Below, piece by piece: positions 1 through 5,937 of a stretch of DNA of 5,937 nt. Source of the stretch: Gammaproteobacteria bacterium (GTDB lineage Bacteria; Pseudomonadota; Gammaproteobacteria; GCA-001735895); contig QNFD01000186.1 of assembly GCA_003645435.1 (NCBI GenBank), positions 1 through 5,937 on the forward strand, in the 5' to 3' direction. The notes under the pieces were generated by a model that was not told the DNA's origin, searched no databases, and saw only the letters and a list, made by a program, of their open reading frames with translations. Position 1 is the stretch's first letter, and every line of letters begins with the position of its first letter. The translations under genes were made by a program, and so were the position numbers.

Positions 1-1995
1 CTGCTCAAGTGTCTCAACCCCTTCCACGACGACCTGGAACCCCATGGCATGCGCCAGCGAGACGATAGCTTTAACCATCGCCTGGTCCCTGGGCTCTTCT
101 GCCAGGCTAATTATGAAACTGCGGTCTATTTTTACGAAGTCAGCTGGAATTTTTTTCAGGTAACTGAGCGCGGAAAAACCGGTCCCGAAATCGTCTATCG
201 AAAGGCTGATCCCTAATTCCTGAATAGTGGAAAGCAAGTCCATCGCTTCCGGGGAATCACCCATGAGGAGGCTTTCGGTAATCTCAATCGTCAAAGACGT
301 GGGCGGTAAACTGGATTTCTCGAGTTGACGAGCAATCGTTTCACCGGAAAGACCGTATTTCAATTGCCGGCTCGATACATTGACAGAAAGTTTTAGTGGC
401 GGTAAGCCTTCGGCAATCCACTCACTGGCCTGCTTACAGGCGTTCTCCAACACCCACTCACCTATCGGGCCGATCAGACCGGTTTCCTCGGCCAGGGTAA
501 TAAACTCATCCGGCATTACCAACCCGTGCTGCGGATGCTCCCAGCGCACCAACGATTCCATGCCAGTCACCTCACCTGATGAGACGCCGATAATGGGCTG
601 GTAGACAAGAAACAGTTCGTCCTCGGCGATTGCTCGACGCAGATCGACCTCCATCTGCATGCGCCGGGTAGCCCTGGCACTCATTTCCGGCGAGAAAAAC
701 CGGTAGTTGTTGCGCCCTTCATCCTTGGCCCGGTACATTGCCATGTCGGCATTTCGAAGCAGGGTAATTTCATCATTGGCATCGTCTGGATATACCGTTA
801 TTCCGATACTGGCACCGATATATAATTCCTGATCGTCGATGGTGAAGACCCCGGAAAGCCTCTCAAGAATTTTTTCCGCGAATATGGCAGCATCGTGGCC
901 ACGATTAAGTTCGGGCAGGATTATGGTAAATTCATCGCCACCAAATCGAGCAACTGTATCCATGCCTCGCATACTGGCTTTCAGGCGTTTACCGACCTTT
1001 TTGAGAAGTTCATCACCGACGATGTGCCCAAGACTATCGTTGACGTCCTTAAATCGATCAAGGTCAACGAATAATACCGCGAAGCTTTTGCCATACCTCG
1101 ACGAACTCGAAATTGCCATTGTCATGTGATCAAAAAATACCGTTCGGTTCGGTAATCCCGTCAACGCATCGAAGCTGGCCTGTCGCCGAATATGATCCTC
1201 GGCCCGTTTACGCTCACTGATATCCTGGGCTATCGCTACAAAACACGGGGGAGAATGCTCGCGTGATATTTGCAAAGTAATATCGACCGGGTAACTTGTT
1301 CCATCCTTTCGCCGATGGGTGGTCTCAAAAATAATTTCGCTTTGCTTTCCACTACGTAATTGTTCGAGAAACCTGGAGAAAACGTCATCACCGAAATCCG
1401 TTGCCAGTTCCGTTGGCGACATCAACAACAATTCATCCTGTGTGTATTGAAGATTATCAAGTGCCGACTGGTTGACCTGAACAAACTTTAAATCATCATC
1501 GCCAAATACGTAGACCTCGTTCGAAGAACGATCGAGTATTCGTCCCAGGTGCTGAACCATAATTTCAGCCTGGCGAGCTTTCGTTGCATCGAGAATTACA
1601 CCGTCAAACACGACTGAACCATCCTCCTGCTTCGATGGACGTGCTATGGCATGGGTATATTTGCGTTGACCCTCGCGGGTTATTATCGAGGCTTCGACAT
1701 CCCACATTTTTAATCCCCTGGCTGCCGTCAGTAGCTTTTCGCGAAAAGTTGCGTGGTATTCAGGAGTGAAGATATCGAACAATGCATTGGGATCTTTAAG
1801 AATCTCTTCGGGTGAGACGCCGAATAAATCCCTGGCTCCCTCGCTGATGTAGGTATAGCGAATATCACCATCGGGTGTGACAATTCTCTGGTAGACGACG
1901 CCCGGAATGGATTCCGCTATGGCAGACAGGCGCTCACTATCTATAGTGGAGTTTTTTTCGGCAAGCAATATGTAAAACCTGTTGTTTTGTTGCAA
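1..1995 (-). CDS. PAS-PAS-GGDEF-EAL cyclic-di-GMP signalling protein (3' end beyond window)
   Basis: This is a hybrid diguanylate cyclase / c-di-GMP phosphodiesterase, open through 665 codons and cut by the left edge. Numbering is from TTG at 1993-1995. An N-terminal PAS domain (about 20-140, IPGVVYQRIV to VILDATKARQ) is followed by a second PAS (about 156-265, ending in the PAC-like DISERKRAE). The GGDEF domain (about 270-433) has DALTGLPNR, an intact GGDEF signature at 352-356, and the inhibitory-site RxxD (RGMD, 343-346) exactly five residues upstream. The EAL domain starts near 446. Its signature reads ESL (480-482), and IEITES, DDFGTGFS (from 601) and EGVET (from 658) are present, so both catalytic domains look competent. 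About the last 30-60 residues are missing. No membrane segment or signal peptide is seen, so it is probably cytosolic with PAS sensing. The start is uncertain: the frame is open to 2061 without ATG or GTG. TTG 1995 has AGGGA seven bases upstream, and TTG at 1966-1968 is an alternative. Confidence 0.95.
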   Translation of the reverse strand, partial: MQQNNRFYILLAEKNSTIDSERLSAIAESIPGVVYQRIVTPDGDIRYTYISEGARDLFGVSPEEILKDPNALFDIFTPEYHATFREKLLTAARGLKMWDVEASIITREGQRKYTHAIARPSKQEDGSVVFDGVILDATKARQAEIMVQHLGRILDRSSNEVYVFGDDDLKFVQVNQSALDNLQYTQDELLLMSPTELATDFGDDVFSRFLEQLRSGKQSEIIFETTHRRKDGTSYPVDITLQISREHSPPCFVAIAQDISERKRAEDHIRRQASFDALTGLPNRTVFFDHMTMAISSSSRYGKSFAVLFVDLDRFKDVNDSLGHIVGDELLKKVGKRLKASMRGMDTVARFGGDEFTIILPELNRGHDAAIFAEKILERLSGVFTIDDQELYIGASIGITVYPDDANDEITLLRNADMAMYRAKDEGRNNYRFFSPEMSARATRRMQMEVDLRRAIAEDELFLVYQPIIGVSSGEVTGMESLVRWEHPQHGLVMPDEFITLAEETGLIGPIGEWVLENACKQASEWIAEGLPPLKLSVNVSSRQLKYGLSGETIARQLEKSSLPPTSLTIEITESLLMGDSPEAMDLLSTIQELGISLSIDDFGTGFSALSYLKKIPADFVKIDRSFIISLAEEPRDQAMVKAIVSLAHAMGFQVVVEGVETLEQ

Positions 1996-2312
1996 ACCCC
2001 GTTCCCTGGGTCCATCGCCTGTATTTATCTTCCCTGAATTAGCCCTGGCAATGTTTCCAACTTATTATCGGTAAGAAAAACTTCAATAGCATATATCGGA
2101 CTCAATCGCTGTCGAAAAATACCTGAAGCAGATAGATATCAATATAGCACCGCCAGCCAATTTCACAGGGAAATTACGAACCCGGAGGGCACAGTATAAC
2201 TGTAATCCCCCCATTAAAAATCGACATCGAAAATAGAGGCTTAAGCCTGTTCAGGATAACCAGTCCTTCTCCAGCAAAGACGCTCAGGTAGAGAGTCAGG
2301 AACAAGATCTAT
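1996..2312. other. Intergenic region between cyclase pseudogene and GGDEF-EAL gene
   Basis: There is no convincing gene in these 317 bases. It is the downstream flank of the broken cyclase gene and the upstream flank of the GGDEF-EAL gene, both on the minus strand. It contains two short palindromes: a perfect 12-bp AGGCTTAAGCCT at 2237-2248, and ACAGT-ATA-ACTGT at 2191-2203. Read on the minus strand, the first is followed by CTATTTTC, which is at best a very weak terminator because the stem is only four base pairs around TTAA. A possible promoter for the GGDEF-EAL gene is listed separately. The gap argues against tight translational coupling of the two genes. Confidence 0.6.
2088..2115 (-). 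promoter_or_regulatory. Possible sigma70-type promoter for the GGDEF-EAL gene
   Basis: On the minus strand TCGACA (2110-2115; 5 of 6 with TTGACA) is separated by 16 bases from TATGCT (2088-2093; 4 of 6 with TATAAT). Transcription would begin near 2081, giving a leader of roughly 85 bases to TTG 1995. Matches of this quality occur by chance in AT-rich intergenic DNA, so this is only a candidate. Confidence 0.25.
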
Positions 2313-3650
2313 TTATTTTTCGTATGCATCAATTGCAAGCTGCTTCAGCAGTTCTTTGGCGACAACGAAATCGTGAATCTCACAAGGCTCGATGACCGAT
2401 TCACAGGCTGTTTGTAGCAACTCTCGAGCCTCTCTTACACGACCGGTGCTTGTGTAATGTTGTGCCAATCCGCAAGCAGCGCGTAACTCGTAGACCTTGT
2501 TGGGATAGTTTCTCGCCTTCTCCAACGCTTCGCGATAAGCACTATCGACGCTATCGACCGATGCATCACAGGCAAGCATCAAATCAGCCCGTACGCGCGC
2601 CAGTTCAGGCCCACCCCAGGAATCACCACCTTGCTCGATCACCAGGTTTCCATCTTCAATCGACTTTTCGGCCAGCCTGGTTTCGCCACGAGCCAGGTAA
2701 ATTCGGGCAAGATTGGCATCGAAAATGGGACGCCAGTACAGGAATCCCGAACCCTCCAGCGTATCCATGCTGCGTCGCACATCCTCCACAACCAGGTTGT
2801 TTCTCAAATCATTGGAGTTCGCTACAGCTCTCGCGTAATCCCGTATAGGAACCCAGTTTGGTATCGGATGATCGCGGAGCAAGTCATCGAGTTGATCAAT
2901 GCTCCTGGATAGACCGCCAGAGTCACGCATCTCGGAGAACAGCTGGCAAAGGTGGCCATGAACATAAGCGATTGTTAATGGATTTTCGGTTCTGTTGCCG
3001 CGCGCAATGGCAAGCTCGGCAAACTGGTACATTCTGGGAAAGTCGCCCAGCGCAGCAAGCGCGAAAGCGCTATAGGTCAGGCAGCTGACTAATGTGTCCT
3101 GGCCGAATGCGAAACCAATCTCATCTGATTGAGAATCTCCCAAATCAATTAGTGCCCGCTCCAGAAAATCCAGGCCGCGCCGGGGCTCGCCAACCATGAC
3201 CAAAGCGCAGCCGCTGAGCCGATTGCCGAGAACTACTTTCAACTCGTCGTTTTGACGCTCTGCCTCGGCAAGAACCTCAGCCGCAATACCGGGAGAATCT
3301 ACCGCACGGCCACCGGTAAGGGCGGAAGCCCAGCGGGCATATAGAATGGGGAAAATTTGTTGCGAGGCATCATCGAGCGCAGCGTAGACCGACATCGCAT
3401 CGGAGATAAGCCGGCTCATTTCCGGGCTGGCGTAACTGCGAGTGGCAATAATCGGCGTGACTCTTTGACCCAGAAGATCGAGCCGCAAATGTCGATTCTC
3501 GTCGGTCTCAGGTAACTGTTTGAGTCCATCCAGGGCAAACCCCAGATGGTTGTAAGCCTCTTCGGGCGCCGCGCGCGAACTGGCAAGCCTTGCAGCCCGG
3601 TGCCAGTACACGATGGCTTCCGCAACAAGTCCCGCCTCGGAGAAATGATT
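2313..3650 (-). pseudogene. Piece 3: TPR-rich C-terminal region
   Basis: This piece is in a different frame from piece 2. It opens at HFSEAGLVAEAIVYWHRAARLASSRAAPEEAYNHL, the family motif at the entry to the C-terminal helical repeats, and runs to an intact TAA at 2313-2315. The roughly 445 codons are rich in Ala, Leu, Glu and Arg, in paired-helix patterns typical of TPR domains (for example AEKSIEDGNLVIEQGG, LAQHYTSTGRVREARELLQ). There is no internal stop, which suggests recent breakage or some remaining use. A GTG at 3609-3611 could start a stand-alone 432-residue TPR protein, but no ribosome binding site supports this. In the intact family this region probably senses or binds partners that control the ATPase and cyclase parts. 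Confidence 0.8.
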
Positions 3651-4906
3651 TCATCTAGTACTTCCGGTGGCAACGAAAGGCCACCGGCAACGCCTTCAAC
3701 CAGTGCACTACAATTACCCGGATCGAGTTTACTCAGCGAGATCGAAGAAACCTGCGCTTCTCCTGTCCACGCCGGCCTGAAGTCCGGGCGATGAGTCGCC
3801 AACAGCATTACCGGAATTCGGGGAATTTGTTCGACAATCAGGTCGAGAAGCTCGAGCGTCGTCGGGTCGGCCCAGTGTAGATCTTCGAACACTACCAGCA
3901 CGGGTTGAGATTCGCCCAGCCCCTCGAGTTGACGAACCAGTACCTGCAGGGTCTGGTCCTTCTGCTGGATCGGTGAGACATCGACTTCGCCATAGCGGCG
4001 CTTACCCGGCAATGAGAGCAGCTCCGCGAGCAGGCGTGAGGGAAATTCGATTTCATCAGTCGATTGACCGAGTAGTTGTTCCAGCTTATCAAGCTTTGTT
4101 TCAGGGGCATCATCAGGTGCGTGGCCCGCGGCGCGCTCAAGCTGATTGATCACCGGATAGAGCGCACTACTCACGTGGAACGGGGAACATTGATAGTTGA
4201 GCTCGATGTGCCGCTGATCGCGGATCTGATCGCGTAGCCCGTGCGTAAGGCGAGATTTACCAATACCCGCTTCACCGGAGACCATGACGACCTGCCCCGA
4301 CCCGCTCAATGCCCGTTGCCACCGCCGCACAAGCATGTCCTGTTCTTCGTCTCTGCCAACCAATGGCGCTATTTGCTGCCCGCGCGCGGCGTCGAAGCGA
4401 CTGCCATGGTCAAGTTCACCAACGACGAGCCAGGCTGTAACCGGCCGATCGACGCCTTTCAGAGATTGTTCTCCCATATCCCGATAGTCGAACTCGCCCG
4501 CGGCGAGATTTTTCGTCGCCGCAGAAACAATGACCTGGTTCGGTTCAGCGCAGGCCTGTAATCGCGCAGCGATATTCGGGGTTTCGCCAATGACAGCGCT
4601 TTCCTGCGACGCGCCATCACCGATAATGTCGCCTACCACGACCGGACCGGTGGCGATACCGATTCGCGCCGCCAGGTTTTCGCCCTCTTTTCCCTCATCC
4701 GAATTCAGGCTTGCTAACCCGTCGAGAATTTCCAAACCTGCGTGAATCGCACGTTGCGTTTCATCTTCATGGGCACGTGGGTAACCAAAGTAAGCCAGCA
4801 TGCCATCGCCAAAGAAGCGCGCGACATACCCCTCGTAGCGCGCAACGCAACGCGTGCATATTTCCTGGTAGGTCAGAATCAAATCACGGTAGGCTTCGGC
4901 GTCCAG
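3637..4906 (-). pseudogene. Piece 2: rest of cyclase domain and most of the AAA ATPase core
   Basis: This piece is in the same frame as piece 1 and directly continuous with it across the TGA. Cyclase hallmarks follow: GYVARFFGDGMLAYFG with the second metal aspartate D140, and VIGETPNIAARL with N217 and R221 at the transition-state positions. The position that usually holds the substrate-specifying Lys in adenylate cyclases reads R136. After LVGRDEE comes the ATPase: Walker A GEAGIGKS (317-324), Walker B VLVVFED (442-448) followed by LHWAD, then LATHRPDF. Family-like sequence ends at residue 528 (VLDEIIS). Beyond this the frame runs through 70-odd unrelated codons to a stop at 3416-3418 and overlaps piece 3 in another frame. 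It could be translated only by readthrough or by restart, for example at TTG 4880-4882, which would lack the first metal aspartate. Confidence 0.88.
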
Positions 4907-5224
4907 TCAACCACTCAGTTCAGTCGAATCGGCCAGGTCACAGAACATCACGGTCAGTTGGCGGTGCTCGGCTTCATGGACAGCATATTGGGAACCGCCG
5001 GGATTGGCCGTGGTGTTTTGCTCAATCGTTTCCATGCCCTCATCATCCAGGGTGGCCGCAGCTTTCAGTATCGTCATACGATGCCCGGCTGACTTTACAC
5101 CGATGGCCTGGAGAACCTCGTGATCAAGGCTGGCGAGATGATCGAAATTGATGTCATTCTCGGCGAACGCTTGAGCGTACTGTTCAAGACCAAGGGCCGC
5201 GAGCCATTCAATAACAGTATTCAC
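4907..5224 (-). pseudogene. Piece 1: SAM domain and start of cyclase domain, ending at in-frame TGA
   Basis: This piece has 105 readable codons. Residues 2-57 form a SAM-type helical domain (WLAALGLEQYAQAF, then LQAIGVKSAGHRMTIL), the usual N-terminal protein-interaction module of this family. A low-complexity linker (about 58-86) leads to the first cyclase strand, RQLTVMFCDLADSTELSG, where D96 of FCDL is the expected first metal-binding aspartate. Translation would stop just after it, so the product would be a SAM domain with a useless cyclase stub. Reading can be extended upstream in frame to a TTG at 5312-5314, but that adds a Cys-rich stretch unlike the family. Confidence 0.85.
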
Positions 5225-5376
5225 GATAATATTCGTCAGTTTCAAACCATTAATTGGGAGGAATTGTGATAAACAACAAGTACAGAATTCAAAATTCCGA
5301 GAGCAGTATACCAATTTACAGGGAATAGACCTGCCGGTCCCTGCATAGTCACCGATGGATTGTTATTGAAACTAAA

Positions 5377-5404
5377 TGGCGCCCAGGGGCGGAATCGAAC
5401 CATC
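5377..5404 (-). other. tRNA 3'-end remnant, candidate att site of a genomic island
   Basis: On the minus strand these 28 bases read as the end of a tRNA: T-arm GATGG-TTCGATT-CCGCC (loop at 5393-5399), acceptor strand CCTGGGC, discriminator G, then CCA at 5377-5379. The T-stem has one A-C mismatch and one G-T pair. No anticodon arm, D-arm or matching 5' acceptor (GCCCAGG) is found within the following 90 bases, so it is not a functional tRNA. Such fragments are typical of the distal attachment site left when an integrase uses a tRNA 3' end. In that geometry the island lies on the 5' side of the fragment, to the right here, with the Fic gene. The tRNA identity is not assigned. Confidence 0.6.
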
Positions 5405-5410
5405 GGTTAA

Positions 5411-5435
5411 TCCGCACAAACGCTGGCCATGCGGA
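5411..5435. repeat. Upstream TCCGCA / TGCGGA inverted repeat
   Basis: TCCGCA at 5411-5416 and TGCGGA at 5430-5435 form a perfect 6-bp inverted repeat with a 13-base spacer. It uses the same half-site as the two palindromes nearer the fic promoter, but with wider spacing. It could be an auxiliary operator or a decayed copy. It starts six bases beyond the tRNA-end remnant. Confidence 0.5.
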
Positions 5436-5447
5436 GAATAGCAATCT

Positions 5448-5474
5448 TAAACTCCGCGTATTAAGCGGATATTA
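5448..5474. promoter_or_regulatory. Left operator-like arm upstream of fic promoter
   Basis: TAAACTCCGC (5448-5457), seven bases, then GCGGATATTA (5465-5474). The core is a palindrome TCCGC-N7-GCGGA. The whole 27-base element is an imperfect inverted copy of 5503-5529: both 10-base flanks match exactly and only the seven central bases differ. It ends three bases before the -35 hexamer, where a bound protein could block or recruit RNA polymerase. Confidence 0.6.
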
Positions 5475-5477
5475 CTC

Positions 5478-5506
5478 TTGCCGATGTGGAGAATATCGAT
5501 CATAAT
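5478..5506 (+). promoter_or_regulatory. Sigma70-like promoter of the fic gene
   Basis: TTGCCG (5478-5483; 4 of 6 with TTGACA) and CATAAT (5501-5506; 5 of 6 with TATAAT) are separated by the ideal 17 bases. The start of transcription would fall near 5513, giving a leader of about 20 bases with the ribosome binding site in it. The hexamers lie between, or overlap, the two arms of the inverted repeat, which fits operator control of this promoter. Confidence 0.55.
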
Positions 5507-5529
5507 ATCCGCACTCAATGCGGAGTTTA
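5503..5529. promoter_or_regulatory. Right operator-like arm overlapping -10, transcription start and ribosome binding site
   Basis: TAATATCCGC (5503-5512), seven bases, then GCGGAGTTTA (5520-5529), the mirror of the left arm. The centre of its TCCGC-N7-GCGGA palindrome is 55 bases from that of the left arm. It covers the last four bases of the -10 element, the predicted start point and the GGAG ribosome binding site, an ideal place for a repressor. In transcripts starting upstream of 5507 the hairpin TCCGCA-CTCAA-TGCGGA could also hide GGAG. Confidence 0.6.
5522..5525 (+). promoter_or_regulatory. Ribosome binding site deciding the GTG start of fic
   Basis: GGAG lies eight bases before GTG 5534-5536, good Shine-Dalgarno spacing. 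It supports this start over the in-frame GTG at 5486-5488, which precedes the predicted transcription start and would add residues unlike the family. Confidence 0.6.
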
Positions 5530-5533
5530 TAGA

Positions 5534-5937
5534 GTGTATCTCTGGGAACAAAAAGACTGGCCAAACGTTACCTGGGATGAAAAAAAGCTGGCGACATTGC
5601 TGGCGAAAGTTTCCAGGAAACAAGGCCACTTGCTCGGAAGGATGGAAGCCCTGGGCTTTGAACTCCGAAAAGAAGCGCATCTCCGCATTCTGACCGAAGA
5701 TGTTGTAAAGTCATCCGCAATCGAAGGCGAAAATCTGGATCCTGACCAGGTGAGATCATCGATAGCACGACGGCTTGGAATGAATATTGGCGGTCTCATG
5801 CCGGCAGACGGCGATGTCGAAGGCGTTGTTGAAATGATGCTGGATGCCACTGGCAACTACAGTAAAAAACTGACCGAAGACCGTCTCTTTGACTGGCATG
5901 CCTCACTATTCCCAACAGGGCGAAGCGGTATGAGCAG
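5534..5937 (+). CDS. Fic family protein with DUF4172 N-terminal domain (3' end beyond window)
   Basis: Fic enzymes usually transfer AMP from ATP to hydroxyl side chains of target proteins. The 134 visible codons start MYLWEQKDWPNVTWDE, the characteristic beginning of Fic proteins with the DUF4172 N-terminal domain, then LLGRMEALGFELRKEA and TEDVVKSSAIEGENLD. Residues 60-65 (SSAIEG) fit the inhibitory motif [S/T]xxxE[G/N], with E64 as the predicted ATP-site blocking glutamate. As it lies N-terminal to the Fic core, this is a class II (self-inhibited) arrangement. The Fic fold begins near DVEGVVEMMLDATGNY (from 93), and RLFDWHASLFPTGRSGM is conserved. The window ends before the HPFx[D/N]GNGR catalytic loop, so activity cannot be judged. 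Relatives are about 370 residues long and often carry a C-terminal winged helix. The gene is divergent from the cyclase pseudogene and has its own promoter. No antitoxin gene is visible upstream, as expected for a self-inhibited Fic protein. Confidence 0.93.
   Translation, partial: MYLWEQKDWPNVTWDEKKLATLLAKVSRKQGHLLGRMEALGFELRKEAHLRILTEDVVKSSAIEGENLDPDQVRSSIARRLGMNIGGLMPADGDVEGVVEMMLDATGNYSKKLTEDRLFDWHASLFPTGRSGMS

Larger units (their letters stand above)
2313..5224 (-). pseudogene. Disrupted SAM / class III adenylate cyclase / AAA ATPase / TPR regulator gene
   Basis: The domain order matches the large proteobacterial family of SAM domain, class III nucleotide cyclase, AAA/ORC-like ATPase and TPR-rich C-terminus, presumed cytosolic cAMP-type signalling proteins. 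Two lesions break it. First, codon 106 (4907-4909) is TGA, in frame between STELSG and LDAEAYRD, where relatives normally carry a residue such as Arg; CGA to TGA is the simplest cause. Second, near 3637-3646 the ATPase sequence (ending VLDEIIS) is joined out of frame to HFSEAGLVAEAIVYW, which in relatives lies some 150-200 residues later. What remains is about 970 codons; intact relatives, from memory, are about 1100 or more. The start is chosen at GTG 5222-5224 because it gives the usual short lead into the SAM domain (MNTVIEWLAALGLEQY). TTG 5243-5245 is an alternative, and neither has a clear ribosome binding site. The terminal TAA at 2313-2315 is intact. A sequencing or assembly error is possible for either lesion, but less likely for both. 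Confidence 0.9.
5225..5533. other. Divergent intergenic region, cyclase pseudogene / fic
   Basis: This region has no credible gene on either strand. The right half is packed with elements listed separately: the tRNA-end remnant, three TCCGC/GCGGA palindromes, the fic promoter and its ribosome binding site. The left part (5225-5376) should carry the cyclase gene's own promoter, but only an isolated TATACT (5305-5310, minus strand) is seen, with no acceptable -35 at the proper distance. GGAGAATA occurs twice, at 5432-5439 and 5488-5495, as a direct repeat. Confidence 0.6.

Noticed and set aside
380..1769. Three plus-strand open frames (380-604, 839-1129, 1584-1769)
   Set aside because: They lie entirely opposite the GGDEF-EAL coding frame, have no family resemblance, and are antisense shadows.
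2237..2248. Rho-independent terminator at AGGCTTAAGCCT
   Set aside because: The stem is only four base pairs and the following T-run is short and interrupted.
3892..4140. 82-codon minus-strand frame overlapping the ATPase core
   Set aside because: It is an alternative frame of the region encoding Walker B. The ATPase frame is clearly the real one.
4907..4909. Selenocysteine codon
   Set aside because: The cyclase family is not known to use selenocysteine at this site, which is not catalytic, and no SECIS-like hairpin directly follows the TGA.
2450..5151. Many plus-strand open frames opposite the cyclase pseudogene
   Set aside because: Compositionally odd (rich in Arg, Ser, Pro, His) with no recognisable motif, while the opposite strand carries the cyclase/ATPase/TPR family sequence throughout.
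5305..5310. Promoter of the cyclase gene at TATACT (minus strand)
   Set aside because: No -35 hexamer with more than chance similarity lies 16-18 bases upstream.
5377..5460. A complete tRNA gene on the minus strand
   Set aside because: Only the T-arm and 3' acceptor/CCA are present; no D-arm, anticodon arm or pairing 5' strand could be found.
5411..5529. CRISPR-like repeat array
   Set aside because: The recurring units are 5-6 base half-sites in alternating orientation with unequal gaps, not uniform direct repeats with spacers.
5478..5693. Plus-strand frame starting at ATG 5478 region
   Set aside because: It overlaps the Fic gene in another frame, would include promoter and operator sequence, and has no family match.
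5447..5856. Minus-strand frames opposite the Fic gene and its promoter
   Set aside because: Antisense to a confident coding region, with no ribosome binding site or motif.

Overview
The window looks like part of a proteobacterial chromosome, probably gammaproteobacterial. This is inferred from the protein families and from moderate base composition, not from any search. It holds two signalling genes on the minus strand and the start of a Fic-family gene on the plus strand.

Positions 1-1995 (minus) encode most of a PAS-PAS-GGDEF-EAL protein of cyclic-di-GMP metabolism. Its C-terminus runs off the left edge. Positions 1996-2312 are non-coding, with only weak regulatory candidates. Positions 2313-5224 (minus) are a broken gene for a large SAM / class III nucleotide cyclase / AAA-type ATPase / TPR signalling protein. 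It carries two independent lesions: an in-frame TGA inside the cyclase domain (4907-4909), and an out-of-frame internal deletion in the ATPase part (about 3637-3646) that fuses two distant parts of the protein. Three readable pieces remain.

Positions 5225-5533 are the divergent intergenic region. It contains a 28-base sequence matching the 3' end of a tRNA (T-arm, acceptor strand and CCA) on the minus strand with no tRNA body, which suggests a genomic-island attachment-site remnant. It is followed by a dense array of TCCGC/GCGGA half-sites. Two of the palindromes form the arms of a 27-bp imperfect inverted repeat, and a good sigma70-like promoter sits between them. That promoter leads into a GTG-started Fic gene (5534-5937 and beyond) with the DUF4172-type N-terminus and a class II inhibitory helix motif (SSAIEG). 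The right edge cuts it before the Fic catalytic loop.

The most notable features are the architecture of the fic control region beside a tRNA-end fragment, and the doubly disrupted cyclase gene. By the usual geometry of tRNA-end integration, the Fic side (right) would be the incoming island and the cyclase side (left) the older chromosome. This is an inference that needs the flanking sequence.
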